This document shows positions 1 through 8,229 of a DNA stretch of 64,000 bases, in pieces. Below the pieces are notes generated by a model that was given only the letters and a program-made list of their open reading frames with translations, was not told the origin of the DNA and searched no databases. A program made the position numbers and the translations under genes. Within the stretch, counting starts at the first letter, position 1. Every line of letters starts with the position of its first letter. The stretch is from Pseudanabaena sp. UWO311 (GTDB lineage: Bacteria > Cyanobacteriota > Cyanobacteriia > Pseudanabaenales > Pseudanabaenaceae). Location of the stretch: NCBI RefSeq assembly GCF_006937785.1, contig NZ_SJEE01000021.1:1-64000 (forward strand), in the 5' to 3' direction.

Positions 1-151
1 TATAAAGTCTGGGAAATACCCCATCAGTCGCAGCTTATTTTTAGCGGCAAAAAGAACGACTAGTCCTGTTGTTAAACAATTTATCGAGTTTGCACTTTCT
101 CCGCAGGGGCAACAAATTGGGCAGAATCTGGGATTTATTTCAGTGCAATAA
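1..151 (+). CDS. C-terminal fragment of a PstS-like phosphate-binding protein (5' end outside the window)
   Basis: An open frame enters from the left edge (frame 2) and stops at TAA 149-151, giving the last 49 residues of a protein. The tail contains FIEFALSPQGQQIGQNLGF, the usual C-terminal helix of periplasmic phosphate/anion-binding proteins of the PstS/PBP-like family, which deliver substrate to an ABC permease. The preceding segment YPISRSLFLAAKR also fits. Only the end is visible, so the substrate (phosphate or another oxyanion) and the signal peptide cannot be judged. No transporter genes follow, so it is either the last gene of its operon or stands alone. Confidence 0.7.
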   Translation, partial: IKSGKYPISRSLFLAAKRTTSPVVKQFIEFALSPQGQQIGQNLGFISVQ

Positions 152-260
152 TTATTCGATTATGAAGGAGCCAGTGTAAAAGCGATCGCGACCTTCGGAG
201 ATCATTTTTGTATGGAAGTCCATAGAGCTAATTTCGCTAGAACTGTCTATACCTTATATC

Positions 261-743
261 TCAATACTTTAACTGGAATACATTTTTTCTAGCTTTGTTG
301 ATAGTGTCTTGCGTCCCTTCACTATCATTGACCTGAAAAGCTATGAGTTCATCGGCAATATCGATGATTTGGGTAATGCGATTAAAATACGCTTCTTTGT
401 CAATAATTTGAGCAGTCCCTTCAACCAAGCAACCCATTGACCTCACAGTTTCCAACTGCAAAATCAAAGTTTCCGCCTGTTCGCGAGTAATTACCCCCTC
501 ACTCGCACGATTCAAATAGTGAGCGCTGTATATTTCCAACGTAGACGGGATAATAATTTTTAATTGACTAGCATCAACACCAGCTTGTAATGCTTCATCA
601 GTAGCAAAGAAATCAACACCTAAAGCACCATCTGAAACAAGCCCATTGCTAAGGACAAGCAGCGATCGCACTTCCTCTCGCACCTTGCTTTCTATGTCAA
701 GATTAGTTTGTCGCCAACTTCCTGCGATCGCAGTCCATTTCAT
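261..743 (-). CDS. SLOG/DprA-like Rossmann-fold hypothetical protein
   Basis: 160 residues, ATG start. The segment SNGLVSDGALGVDFFATDEAL (residues 33-53) resembles the glycine-rich nucleotide-binding strand-loop-helix of SLOG-superfamily proteins (DprA, LOG and TIGR00725 relatives), where a G-A-L-G-V-D motif precedes a helix. The rest is mainly helical, with no signal peptide or membrane segment. SLOG proteins bind or cleave nucleotide ligands; the ligand here cannot be inferred. It sits alone between the PstS-like fragment and a small membrane ORF on the other strand, so context gives no function. The family call rests on one motif. Confidence 0.6.
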   Translation of the reverse strand: MKWTAIAGSWRQTNLDIESKVREEVRSLLVLSNGLVSDGALGVDFFATDEALQAGVDASQLKIIIPSTLEIYSAHYLNRASEGVITREQAETLILQLETVRSMGCLVEGTAQIIDKEAYFNRITQIIDIADELIAFQVNDSEGTQDTINKARKNVFQLKY

Positions 744-775
744 GAGTTAAATCTTTCCCCTAGAACAATTCAAAC

Positions 776-940
776 ATGGAACTAAAATCTGCTAAACCTA
801 AATCTAGACTCAGATACCTACGCATATTGTTTTTCATTCCTGCGATCGTTGCTTTGGGTGTGATGGCATATTGCATCTGGCAGATATTTCCTTGGTTTGT
901 GGCGATGGCGATCGCAGCCTTTTTTCGTCTTTGCCCATAG
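776..940 (+). CDS. small putative membrane peptide (54 aa)
   Basis: ATG at 776, TAG at 938-940. After a basic N-terminus (KSAKPKSRLRYLR) the chain is almost entirely hydrophobic (residues 17-50), enough for one long or two short membrane helices, and it ends FFRLCP. The positive-inside pattern and HIP1-containing codons make it look like a coded membrane peptide. There is no recognisable family, and it could be the 5' remnant of a longer membrane protein. It diverges from the SLOG-like gene, with 32 bp between the two starts. Confidence 0.35.
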   Translation: MELKSAKPKSRLRYLRILFFIPAIVALGVMAYCIWQIFPWFVAMAIAAFFRLCP

Positions 941-1187
941 GGATCGCTTGCCGAAACCCGATACTTGCCTTTATCAGGATATGGGATCGCTTAATTTATA
1001 TATGTCATGAATAGGCGATCAGAACTTATCCCAACTACTTTTATTTCACTTTACTGCACGATTAATCCCTGACTTGCAAATGTATAATTGTTTGTTAGGA
1101 AAAATCAATTACCCCGATTTTTACCCCGTAACCTTGTTGACAATACTCAAAAGCTTTACTCTACAATCTTTCCAGCAAATAACGATA

Positions 1188-1234
1188 CCACATTGACATC
1201 GTGGGGGTCGATGGTTCGAGTCCACTTGCGTTCA
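1188..1234 (+). pseudogene. tRNA-Val(GAC)-like 3' half, in the otherwise empty stretch 941-1374
   Basis: The segment reads as the anticodon arm, variable loop, T arm and 3' acceptor strand of a tRNA. Stem CCACA / loop TTGACAT / stem CGTGG puts anticodon GAC at 1195-1197 (four pairs plus one A-C mismatch). A five-base variable loop follows, then GATGG-TTCGAGT-CCACT as a T arm with one mismatch and one wobble, then TGCGTTC-A. The matching 5' acceptor strand GAACGCA and a D arm are not found upstream, so this is a fragment or decayed copy rather than a working tRNA. No other gene is visible in 941-1374; a 65-residue frame over it has no protein features. Confidence 0.4.
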
Positions 1235-1374
1235 TATGCTAAAAACACACTACTAGTATGGCTATTGGGATTTAACAAATCCTAATAGTCTGTTTCAAAC
1301 AATACTCATATCGATCATCCATTGCGCTGAAGGCGATCGCTAGTAATGTGAGTGATGATTTTCTTACACAAGTA

Positions 1375-2013
1375 TCAATCATTTCTTAGCAGCCAAACAT
1401 TCTCTTTTGCAGGGCATTTTCCCTTCATTCCACTAGGTAAATTTGTGCTTAGCATAAGAGTCAGATCATAATTATAACTGTAGTGCTGATTTAACTCCTC
1501 GTCACTGATTGAAAAAGGAGGACCTTCCATGAGGCTTTGGTCATACTCATAGCAAATCAGCAACTGTGGAGCTTTATCCGTAATCTCAGTTAAGTGCGCT
1601 GTGTATCGATCGCGCATTGCTCTGGGCAGAGCCACTAAAGCCGCCCTATCATAAATTGCCTCAACTAATCCAAGCATCTTGCTAGATAAATCAAAAATAT
1701 CTCCAACAAATATGTCGATATTTGCTGCACTGTAATGCTCTACTTCACCAACTCTTGATATTTGTGGCTCCACTTCAAGATGCGTAAATAATTGCTCAAT
1801 GGCAATATTGCTCAATTCAGCACCAGCAACTCGATAACCATTAGAAAGTAGCCAAGGAATATCAAGGGTTTTACCGCACAATGGTAAAAATACGCGACTG
1901 CCTTTTTCTAAAGAAAGTTCTTTAAAATATTTGACCAGTAGTGGGTTGGCTTCACTTTCATGAAAAGCAATATTATTTTCTCTCCACTTTGTGAGCCAAA
2001 AACTTGTATCCAT
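1375..2013 (-). CDS. tpm: thiopurine S-methyltransferase family protein
   Basis: 212 residues, matching the 200-220 of bacterial TPMT. The N-terminus (FWLTKWRENNIAFHE) is the signature opening of the family, followed by RVFLPLCGKTLDIPWLL (SAM-binding motif I region), VAGAELSNIAIEQLF, and IYDRAALVALPRAMRDRY around motif IV. These SAM-dependent enzymes methylate sulfur, selenium or tellurium compounds; in bacteria they are linked to metalloid detoxification, but the natural substrate is often unknown. It is cytosolic and monocistronic, and diverges from aguA. The family call is firm, the substrate is not. Confidence 0.88.
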   Translation of the reverse strand: MDTSFWLTKWRENNIAFHESEANPLLVKYFKELSLEKGSRVFLPLCGKTLDIPWLLSNGYRVAGAELSNIAIEQLFTHLEVEPQISRVGEVEHYSAANIDIFVGDIFDLSSKMLGLVEAIYDRAALVALPRAMRDRYTAHLTEITDKAPQLLICYEYDQSLMEGPPFSISDEELNQHYSYNYDLTLMLSTNLPSGMKGKCPAKENVWLLRND

Positions 2014-2151
2014 AAATACCCTCTACAGAAATTTACCGTTGCATGACTGGTAAAAGCCGCGTAAAGACTTAGTAGCGACTTAATTGTATAGCGCGATCGC
2101 CCAAAATAAAGGTAGGATTTGCGATGGATTACTAATAACACTGCAACCGTC

Positions 2152-3165
2152 ATGGATCACCCAAAAAAATTGGGCTACTCACAGCCAGCCGAATGGCAAA
2201 CACACCAATCCTGTTGGCTAGCATTCCCTAGCCATCGCGACCTGTGGTTAGAATATCTCGATATTGTTCAAGCTGAATTTGTCGCTCTGGCGAGAGCGAT
2301 CGCCAAATCTGAAAAGCTAGAAATACTGGTATTAGAAGAAACTGCCGCCCTCGCCAAAGAACTTTTAGGCGATTTACCAGTTCGATTCCATCAGATTCCC
2401 TTTGGAGACATCTGGATGCGCGATATCACTCCCATATACATCAAAAATGCTGAAGGAACAATTGGTGCATTGCAGTTTCAATGGAACGGTTGGGGTGGTA
2501 AATATATGCTCGAGCATGACGATCGCGTCGCGGAGAATATTCTTCAGACAATGGATATTCCTAAATTTGAATTTAATTGGGTACTCGAAGGTGGTGCGAT
2601 CGAAGTGGATGGCGAAGAAACTTGCCTTACCACTAAGCAATGCCTACTGAATCCCAATCGCAATCCGCAGATGAATCAAGATGCGATCGAGTCTGGACTA
2701 AAAAATGCTTTAGGCGTAGAAAAAGTTCTGTGGATCGAGGAAGGGCTTCTTAATGACCATACGGACGGGCATATCGACACGATCGCACGTTTCATTGCAC
2801 CGCATACAGTCATGTGTATGCAGCCAACCTCTGAGAAAGATCCCAATTATCAAGTCCTCAATCATATTGCTACTCAATTAGAATCAATGACCGATGCTAA
2901 GGGACGTAAATTGGATGTAGTTAAAATTCCTTCCCCTAGCCTCGTTCTTGATGATGAGGGCGAAATTATGCCTGCTAGCTATCTCAATTTCTACATCTCC
3001 AACGACAGCGTAATCATTCCGCTTTACGGTTCTGCTAATGATGAGTTAGCAGTTCAAGAAATCGCCAAGCATTTCCCAAATCGCAAAGCAATTGGTCTAT
3101 CAGCCAAACATATTCTCCTTGGCGGCGGTGCATTCCATTGCATTACCTGTCACCAGCCAAAATAG
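2152..3165 (+). CDS. aguA: agmatine deiminase
   Basis: The enzyme hydrolyses agmatine to N-carbamoylputrescine and ammonia, the second step of arginine-derived polyamine synthesis. The family landmarks are present: PAEWQTHQSCWLAFPS near the N-terminus, FGDIWMRDITPIYI, WVLEGGAIEVDGEETCL, NDHTDGHIDTIARFI (catalytic His/Asp region) and GGGAFHCITCHQP at the C-terminus with the catalytic Cys in HCIT. The frame is open from 2119, but I start at ATG 2152 (MDHPKKLGY) because homology begins there; the extra 11 residues look non-native. Length is 337 aa, normal for the family. prmA follows 54 bp downstream on the same strand, separated by a small hairpin. speA, which makes the substrate, is 30 kb away. 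Confidence 0.95.
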   Translation: MDHPKKLGYSQPAEWQTHQSCWLAFPSHRDLWLEYLDIVQAEFVALARAIAKSEKLEILVLEETAALAKELLGDLPVRFHQIPFGDIWMRDITPIYIKNAEGTIGALQFQWNGWGGKYMLEHDDRVAENILQTMDIPKFEFNWVLEGGAIEVDGEETCLTTKQCLLNPNRNPQMNQDAIESGLKNALGVEKVLWIEEGLLNDHTDGHIDTIARFIAPHTVMCMQPTSEKDPNYQVLNHIATQLESMTDAKGRKLDVVKIPSPSLVLDDEGEIMPASYLNFYISNDSVIIPLYGSANDELAVQEIAKHFPNRKAIGLSAKHILLGGGAFHCITCHQPK

Positions 3166-3167
3166 GC

Positions 3168-3190
3168 AGTTCAGCGCTTCGCGCTGAACT
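3168..3190. terminator. palindrome, 10-bp perfect stem, TTC loop
   Basis: AGTTCAGCGC-TTC-GCGCTGAACT lies three bases after the aguA stop. There is no following T-run, so it may attenuate rather than end transcription into prmA. It belongs to the GC-NNN-GC palindrome series of this window. Confidence 0.5.
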
Positions 3191-3218
3191 TTCTATATTT
3201 TTTGAGAGCACATTAATT

Positions 3219-4166
3219 ATGTCATGGATAGAATTGAGCCTCGATACCACCAATGAAGCCGTGGATTGGGTTTGTACATTACTTGCCAATGCGATCGCAG
3301 CCGAAGATATGCATATTAGTGAATATCGTGATCGCTCAGCCAAATGGACATTCACTATTCAATTGTATTTACCTGAAGACACCCAAATCTATCAACGCAT
3401 AGAAGCAATCGATTCTATCCTAAAACCACTCCATCGCACAGGCATGACTACCGAGTTACAAACTTTTGTAGTTGCTCAGAATCCCCCTAAGATAGAATAT
3501 AATCCCGAAAATTCATTGATTCGTTACATAGGCGATCGCTTTGTAATTCTATCTGCTGACTCTGATTATCAACCTAGCAATTCCCAAGAGATTGTTCTCC
3601 GTCTCCAAAATAGTCTCGCCTTTGGAAGTGGTCTCCATCCCGCTACCATCCTTAGTTTGCAACTAATAGAACGGCACACTCAGCCATCATTTTATGCCCT
3701 CGATCTTGGCTCAGGCTCAGGAATTCTGAGCGTGGCTTTAGCAAAACTTGGAGCAAAGGTTTTAGCGATCGATAACGATCGCATTGCCGTATCAGCCACT
3801 CAAGACGCAGTAGATCGGAATCAGGTCTCATCACTGGTCACAGTCAAAGAGGCGAGTCTTGGCAGTGCCAGCCAACTAGGAAATTGGATGGGCGGTGATA
3901 GCATTGAGTCAGTCACCGAAATCAAAGCTAATGGACAATTCGATCTCATCGTGGCAAATATTTTTGCGCGAGTGCATATTTCCCTCGCCGCCGAATTTTA
4001 CAAAGCTTTACGTAATACTTCTACACATTCAGGAATCTTGATTACCGCAGGTTATACCAGAGATCGCGAAGAAGATGTAACTTCCGCAATGATTGAAGCA
4101 GGTTTTGTCGTATGCGATCGCGCTCAGATTGATGAATGGATTGCGATCGCATATCACACTTTTTAG
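3219..4166 (+). CDS. prmA: ribosomal protein L11 methyltransferase
   Basis: SAM-dependent methylation of ribosomal protein L11 lysines. The start at ATG 3219 (MSWIELSLDT) matches the usual PrmA N-terminus; the longer frame from 3138 overlaps aguA. Motifs: FGSGLHPATILSLQLIE (the PrmA FGTGxHxTT region), YALDLGSGSGILSVALAKLGAKVLAIDND (SAM-binding motifs I and II), and FDLIVANIFARV (PrmA NIxA motif). Length is 315 aa against the usual 290-310. It differs slightly from the typical FGTGxH motif, having Ser for Thr, which should be conservative. The neighbour aguA is unrelated, so co-transcription is probably only positional. Confidence 0.95.
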   Translation: MSWIELSLDTTNEAVDWVCTLLANAIAAEDMHISEYRDRSAKWTFTIQLYLPEDTQIYQRIEAIDSILKPLHRTGMTTELQTFVVAQNPPKIEYNPENSLIRYIGDRFVILSADSDYQPSNSQEIVLRLQNSLAFGSGLHPATILSLQLIERHTQPSFYALDLGSGSGILSVALAKLGAKVLAIDNDRIAVSATQDAVDRNQVSSLVTVKEASLGSASQLGNWMGGDSIESVTEIKANGQFDLIVANIFARVHISLAAEFYKALRNTSTHSGILITAGYTRDREEDVTSAMIEAGFVVCDRAQIDEWIAIAYHTF

Positions 4167-4257
4167 AAATATTATTGCTGGTTAATAAAATGTGAATGTA
4201 AAAGCAATTTTTTGCTATACAGGTTTTAATTAATAAACATTAATTCTCACAAGCATC

Positions 4258-4581
4258 ATGAACTATCTAAAAGTATTACCAATATTGAGTATTTTCGCTT
4301 TTCCTGCGATGGCTATGGCTCAATATCCGATTATTTTTAATCACGTAAAATACGTTTCTATTAGTCAAGAGTCATGTATTAGAAGAGCAGAAATAGCCGC
4401 CAAAGACTCTGGGTTCGATAGTAACTTTGAACCTCTTGCTAATGGGGCTTTTGGAGTCAATGGCAACTACAGCGTATCAATACGCTGTGAAGCAAGACGG
4501 GGAGTTGTCTTCTTTGCTGTAGCAGGTCCTGACAACCGCACTGCAAGCAACCTCGTAAAGAGGGTACAGCAGTCTTTTTAA
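4258..4581 (+). CDS. small exported protein of unknown function
   Basis: 107 residues. The N-terminus MNYLKVLPILSIFAFPAMAMAQ is a clear Sec signal peptide with AMA cleavage near residue 21. The mature part (about 85 aa) has two cysteines (ESCIRRAEIAA and VSIRCEARRG) that could form a disulfide, and a pattern of one helix followed by beta strands (GAFGVNGNYSVSIRC, GVVFFAVAGPD). The layout recalls small periplasmic proteins with a helix-hairpin fold annotated only as DUFs. No enzyme motif is visible. The gene is monocistronic after prmA with a 90-bp gap. Confidence 0.7.
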   Translation: MNYLKVLPILSIFAFPAMAMAQYPIIFNHVKYVSISQESCIRRAEIAAKDSGFDSNFEPLANGAFGVNGNYSVSIRCEARRGVVFFAVAGPDNRTASNLVKRVQQSF

Positions 4582-4807
4582 ATCTTTTCCTTCTAGAGCG
4601 ATCACATCAATTTTCATTGTAATTGAACTTAACAATTACCGAAACATGGCTCAATACAAAAGATAAGCTAAAGGTTGATAATAGTGATAAGTTGAGCTAG
4701 TAGCGATCGCTACCGACTCAACTTATGTCTTGACTAGACTAATACCAGTTTAGAAATAGCTGGTACTATTTCTAAACTTTAAATTACACAGAGGAGTTGG
4801 AAAGTAT

Positions 4808-5035
4808 ATGGTGTATACCCCTTTGATCGGTTTCACTCTGTTTATCACCCTGTTTTTAGGAGCAGCATTTACACTAAGTTATTTCTGGTGGGCTGATCGC
4901 TACAAAACGCCAGAAGTCATTGCTGCAGAAGTCATGCAGTTCTCCGAACAAGTTACCAACGCTTTGTCAGTTTTTGCTGTTGGGATGCTCGCTTTTGGCA
5001 TCATGCTAATATTTCTAAACTTTTCCCTTAAATAA
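4808..5035 (+). CDS. small two-helix membrane protein
   Basis: 75 residues with two predicted membrane helices (about 5-30 and 50-72) joined by a hydrophilic loop YKTPEVIAAEVMQFSEQ. A good ribosome-binding site (GAGGAG, 4791-4796) precedes ATG 4808. No known photosystem or NDH small subunit matches, although the size and layout are of that kind. The 226-bp region upstream (4582-4807) holds a short inverted repeat around a HIP1 site (GTTGAG...CTCAAC) and no other gene. The stop codon lies inside a bidirectional palindrome. Confidence 0.65.
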   Translation: MVYTPLIGFTLFITLFLGAAFTLSYFWWADRYKTPEVIAAEVMQFSEQVTNALSVFAVGMLAFGIMLIFLNFSLK

Positions 5036-5070
5036 ATAAAGGCGAGTGCTATGCACTCGCCTTTATTTAT
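5032..5070. terminator. bidirectional palindromic terminator, 18-bp stem, TAT loop
   Basis: A perfect 18-bp stem centred on GTGC-TAT-GCAC. The left arm covers the stop of the 75-aa gene (5033-5035) and the right arm the stop of the convergent membrane gene (5067-5069). A/T tracts at both ends suit termination in both directions. Confidence 0.8.
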
Positions 5071-5417
5071 AAGAAACCTACAGCTCCACCCAGCAAAATA
5101 CTCATCAAAGCGATCGCGACAGGATGAATTACTAATGCCCAAATACTGGGAATCTTAATCCCTTCGCAAAGTGGAAATATTAAACGTGCAATTGTTGCAT
5201 TAATCAGCAAAAAGCAAATAGCCCATAAAGGAATCCAGCGCAAATTTAATCCTACTAAAGCAATCCAAACAAAAATATTGGCGATCGCAACTAACCCCAC
5301 CCCCTGCACCCAAGCTTTTCCAGATTCAATCGGGTGATTAGGAGACATCCATACTAGCCCCATCCATGTTAGTGATGCTAACAAACCGCAGGCGATCGCA
5401 TCGAAAAAAAAGTGCAT
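5067..5417 (-). CDS. four-helix membrane protein of unknown function
   Basis: 116 residues, nearly all hydrophobic, with about four membrane helices (roughly 5-25, 40-58, 63-82 and 92-114). Short polar connectors include SPNHPIESGKAW and CEGIKIPS. I recognise no family motif. It is probably an inner- or thylakoid-membrane protein. It converges with the 75-aa membrane gene and shares its terminator; the next gene on this strand, the SPOR protein, is 76 bp upstream of its start. Confidence 0.6.
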   Translation of the reverse strand: MHFFFDAIACGLLASLTWMGLVWMSPNHPIESGKAWVQGVGLVAIANIFVWIALVGLNLRWIPLWAICFLLINATIARLIFPLCEGIKIPSIWALVIHPVAIALMSILLGGAVGFL

Positions 5418-5493
5418 AGATTTTTGCGTCTCGCAAGTAACTTATCATTGCTAAATTGTGAAAGCACAAAGCGCTTTTACAATCTAGCAAATC

Positions 5494-7032
5494 TTATTCA
5501 ATTCTGGCTGGAATACCCTGACGGCGTAATTGCTCAATTCTTTGCTGAGCCGCATTAGCATCTCGATAAGAGCCAACTTGCACTTGTCCATCACTAGGGC
5601 GCACATAAGCATCTCGCTCAACCTGTTGAGCGCTTGCAGCATAGCTATTCTCAACAACTACCCGATAGCTGCTACTTGGGGCGGGAGCCGCAGGAGCAGA
5701 TGATAAAGGTGCAGCATATTTCACAGCAGTATTGCTACGCGGAGTTACATACACTGTCGTTGGCGCAGGATTGTCAGTAGGGCTGGTAGAGTTTGGAGGA
5801 GTCGATCTAGCGGGACTTGGAGAACTATTAGCTCTGCTAGTTGAAGGTCGGGGAGCGGGAGGATTGTAGGAGGGCGCAGGAGCCGAATCGTAGTTTCTGC
5901 TAGGAGGACTATAGGTACGCTCCGCAGGCGCTAAAGCAGGTGGTAGTGGGGCAACTGAAATGGGCGGTAATGCAGTTGATGGCACAGTTCTTAAAGGTGT
6001 GCTGGGAACAAAGGCGCTATTTGGAGCGAATAAACTTGATGACTTTGATGATGGGTTATTTAATGGATTTTTGGGCGCGATCGCAGGATTAGATAACGAT
6101 TTATTGCTATTTGTCAATGTATTTTTATCGCCAGCAAAAGGAACAAATGATAAACCTGCATCATTTGATTTTTGTTGCTGATTTTGGAGATTAATATCAC
6201 TACCTAAATCTGAGTTCTTGACATCATTTTGCGAAGATTTTTGTTTTGATTCAGGTTTAAAAAGTTTCATCACCCCAGATGGATCGACCATCAGATAGCC
6301 GATCGCAGCACTAGAGCAAAGCAACAATAACAGCGAAATAATCCCCACTGGATTCATTAAGCTGCGAAAGGCACTCTTTTCGTTTGGTGCGGAGGGAATC
6401 GGATAAGCAGACTCTTGTTCAATGGGTTGTTGATAGGAATCTGCATAATCATTGGCAAAGCTTTGCAAAATCTCATCATCGTCGGGTTCAGGTACTCTTG
6501 CCATCGTCGGCGAAGCCATACTGCTTGACTCACCATAGCCATTCATATCTTGAGCATAGGGCGAATCTTGTTCAAAGCCTCTGCCACTGAAACTTTCAAG
6601 ACTTTGCAGAGATTCTAGCCCTTTAAAGTTATGTAACTCGGCTGCCGAAATATTAATTGATGAATTTGCTGGTAATCCTGCGCCCATCGGTGGCATCACA
6701 GGCATTTGAATTGTCCGCCGATCGCTGGTAGTTGAATCAGTAATTGGAGCGATCGGGGAGAGTGCATCGGACAAACTTGGTGATGTCCAGATCGACTGCG
6801 TGGAGACAGCACGAGGTCTAAAGGGATTGAGATAAGAGATGGTTTGACCGTTGTCTTGCCAATGGCGATAGCGATCTAGCTCATCATTGAGGCTCGCATC
6901 CAAACCAGCCAAAGCGGTTTGCAAGACTGAAGACTGAGCGATCGCAGGCAAAAAATCAGTCTCTGCGTCAGTACCCCTTGGGTTGTATGTTCTGGAAATA
7001 GTTGGAGAGATGGTGGGACTCAATGTTTGCAT
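5494..7032 (-). CDS. single-pass membrane protein with C-terminal SPOR domain
   Basis: 512 residues. Residues 1-225 are acidic and presumably cytoplasmic, with a short conserved-looking helix (AGLDASLNDELDRYRHW, about 42-58) and VPEPDDDEILQSFANDY (about 180-196). One membrane helix follows at about 228-248 (GIISLLLLLCSSAAIGYLMV). A long Pro/Ser/Thr/Ala-rich stretch (about 330-440) is typical of a periplasmic linker. The C-terminus (VQVGSYRDANAAQQRIEQL, about 484-502) is a SPOR repeat, which binds glycan strands lacking stem peptides at septal peptidoglycan. It lies 10 bp downstream of a sigma-factor gene, so the two are almost certainly co-transcribed. A role as the cognate anti-sigma factor is possible but inferred. 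Confidence 0.8.
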   Translation of the reverse strand: MQTLSPTISPTISRTYNPRGTDAETDFLPAIAQSSVLQTALAGLDASLNDELDRYRHWQDNGQTISYLNPFRPRAVSTQSIWTSPSLSDALSPIAPITDSTTSDRRTIQMPVMPPMGAGLPANSSINISAAELHNFKGLESLQSLESFSGRGFEQDSPYAQDMNGYGESSSMASPTMARVPEPDDDEILQSFANDYADSYQQPIEQESAYPIPSAPNEKSAFRSLMNPVGIISLLLLLCSSAAIGYLMVDPSGVMKLFKPESKQKSSQNDVKNSDLGSDINLQNQQQKSNDAGLSFVPFAGDKNTLTNSNKSLSNPAIAPKNPLNNPSSKSSSLFAPNSAFVPSTPLRTVPSTALPPISVAPLPPALAPAERTYSPPSRNYDSAPAPSYNPPAPRPSTSRANSSPSPARSTPPNSTSPTDNPAPTTVYVTPRSNTAVKYAAPLSSAPAAPAPSSSYRVVVENSYAASAQQVERDAYVRPSDGQVQVGSYRDANAAQQRIEQLRRQGIPARIE

Positions 7033-7042
7033 AATCTTTACC

Positions 7043-7669
7043 TCAGGCAGTAACGGCGGTTTGAGCTAGGTAAATGTCTCGGATATCTTCGGGAAGGGCA
7101 TCTTCTAGGGCGTGATATGCCTTAACTAGAAGTTGTTTAACATCACTAGCAGAGATGTTTTCGCCTTCAGCATGTAAGTAAGCAGCGATGCGCGTATGGC
7201 TCCACTGAAAAGTTTGAGACAACAATAGTATCAGACGTAGGTTACCCGCCATCTGATTTAGCGCTTGATTAAGGTAGCACCAAAATACTGGTGGTGTATC
7301 TTTAAGTGAATATTGGATCTCTTCAACAGGAGGGACTTCAGCACGATTAATCATCATGGCCGCAATATTAATCAGCCAACTCTGCAAGGATAGACGCGGC
7401 GTATTCGCACGCAAGTCTAGCACTCGCATCTCGTGGTAGATATATTCCCAGGTTTTTACAAATAAGTAGTCTGATTGCACTGGCGATCTTGTTGCCGTAC
7501 CAATTAGGGTGTACAGCACTTGTCCATAGCGACAAAAAATCGCTGCAAAATATTGTCCCTCTTCAGGATGTCTTTGAAATAGCGTCACGAGTTCGCGATC
7601 GCTCTTCTGGAAAAGCGCCTGAATCTTAGGGTGATGAATTTCGGGAAGGGGGGGAAGCTGCACGGTCAC
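7043..7669 (-). CDS. ECF-like sigma-70 family factor
   Basis: 208 residues. The N-terminal half (DRELVTLFQRHPEEGQYFAAIFCRYGQVLYTLI, about 24-57, then SDYLFVKTWEYIYHEM) has the pattern of sigma region 2, including the aromatic-rich DNA-melting helix. The C-terminal half (LRLILLLSQTFQWSHTRIAAYLHAEGENISASDVKQLLVKAYHAL) resembles region 4 with a helix-turn-helix. Region 3 is absent, as in ECF factors. Conservation is weak, so it may be a diverged cyanobacterial group rather than a textbook ECF. It is the first gene of a two-gene operon with the SPOR membrane protein. Confidence 0.65.
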   Translation of the reverse strand: MTVQLPPLPEIHHPKIQALFQKSDRELVTLFQRHPEEGQYFAAIFCRYGQVLYTLIGTATRSPVQSDYLFVKTWEYIYHEMRVLDLRANTPRLSLQSWLINIAAMMINRAEVPPVEEIQYSLKDTPPVFWCYLNQALNQMAGNLRLILLLSQTFQWSHTRIAAYLHAEGENISASDVKQLLVKAYHALEDALPEDIRDIYLAQTAVTA

Positions 7670-7807
7670 GGCTATTGCTAGCTCACTTTTTTAGTTTTCA
7701 AATTTGATGCACACATACTAGCAGCAAAGTATGATAATGCAACCCGTAGTTCGTACTAATTGTTTTTTAGCACCACAATTACAACTCCTTGCGCTCAAAA
7801 TCCCAAG

Positions 7808-7860
7808 CAAGAAAATTTTTTAAGAGTGTTGCTTTGCAACACTCTTAAAAAATTTTCTTG
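7808..7860. repeat. 25-bp perfect palindrome, TTT loop, in a divergent intergenic region
   Basis: Perfect inverted repeat with centre TTGC-TTT-GCAA. It lies between the start of the sigma gene (7669, minus) and the start of the antitoxin (7981, plus), so it terminates neither gene. The rest of the 311-bp gap shows only A/T-rich promoter-like sequence. Confidence 0.85.
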
Positions 7861-7980
7861 GGGTTCGTTCGATCAGTAATTGCTATAGATGAGAGTGAGC
7901 GCTTCTTGTCTTTAGTTTTGGGCTTAGATTTTGGTATTCTAAAAGGTAACTTCCGCTCCAAAATCATGGAATAACTTGCT

Positions 7981-8229
7981 ATGCTCACAAGTTTTGAAGG
8001 TTTATACCGTAACGGTCAAATCAAGATCGGAGATCTGCCCTCAGGCATACCCGATGGCACAAGAGTTATTGTTACTTTCCTGAATTCGGGTGGGATTGAT
8101 TTAGAATCCCTCGGCATTAATAAGGCAGATGCGCAGATATTGAGATCCAGTTTATTTACTTTTGCCGAAGAGTGGGACAGTCCCGAAATGAGTATTTACG
8201 ATAATTACGATGCAGCAAAAAAACGTTAA
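7981..8229 (+). CDS. type II antitoxin paired with the MazF-like toxin
   Basis: 82 residues. The N-terminus (FEGLYRNGQIKIGDLPSGIPDGTRVIVTFL, about 4-33) has the beta-hairpin pattern of small AbrB/DUF104-type antitoxins that bind the operator. The acidic C-terminus (FAEEWDSPEMSIYDNYDAAKKR) is the likely toxin-wrapping tail. The 3' end overlaps the toxin start by 20 bp, the usual arrangement for translational coupling and autoregulation. The role comes mainly from context; the sequence itself is not strongly diagnostic. Confidence 0.75.
   Translation: MLTSFEGLYRNGQIKIGDLPSGIPDGTRVIVTFLNSGGIDLESLGINKADAQILRSSLFTFAEEWDSPEMSIYDNYDAAKKR

Noticed and set aside
1088-1285. 65-codon ORF in the gap after the small membrane gene
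   Set aside because: No protein features, and it reads through the tRNA-like fragment.
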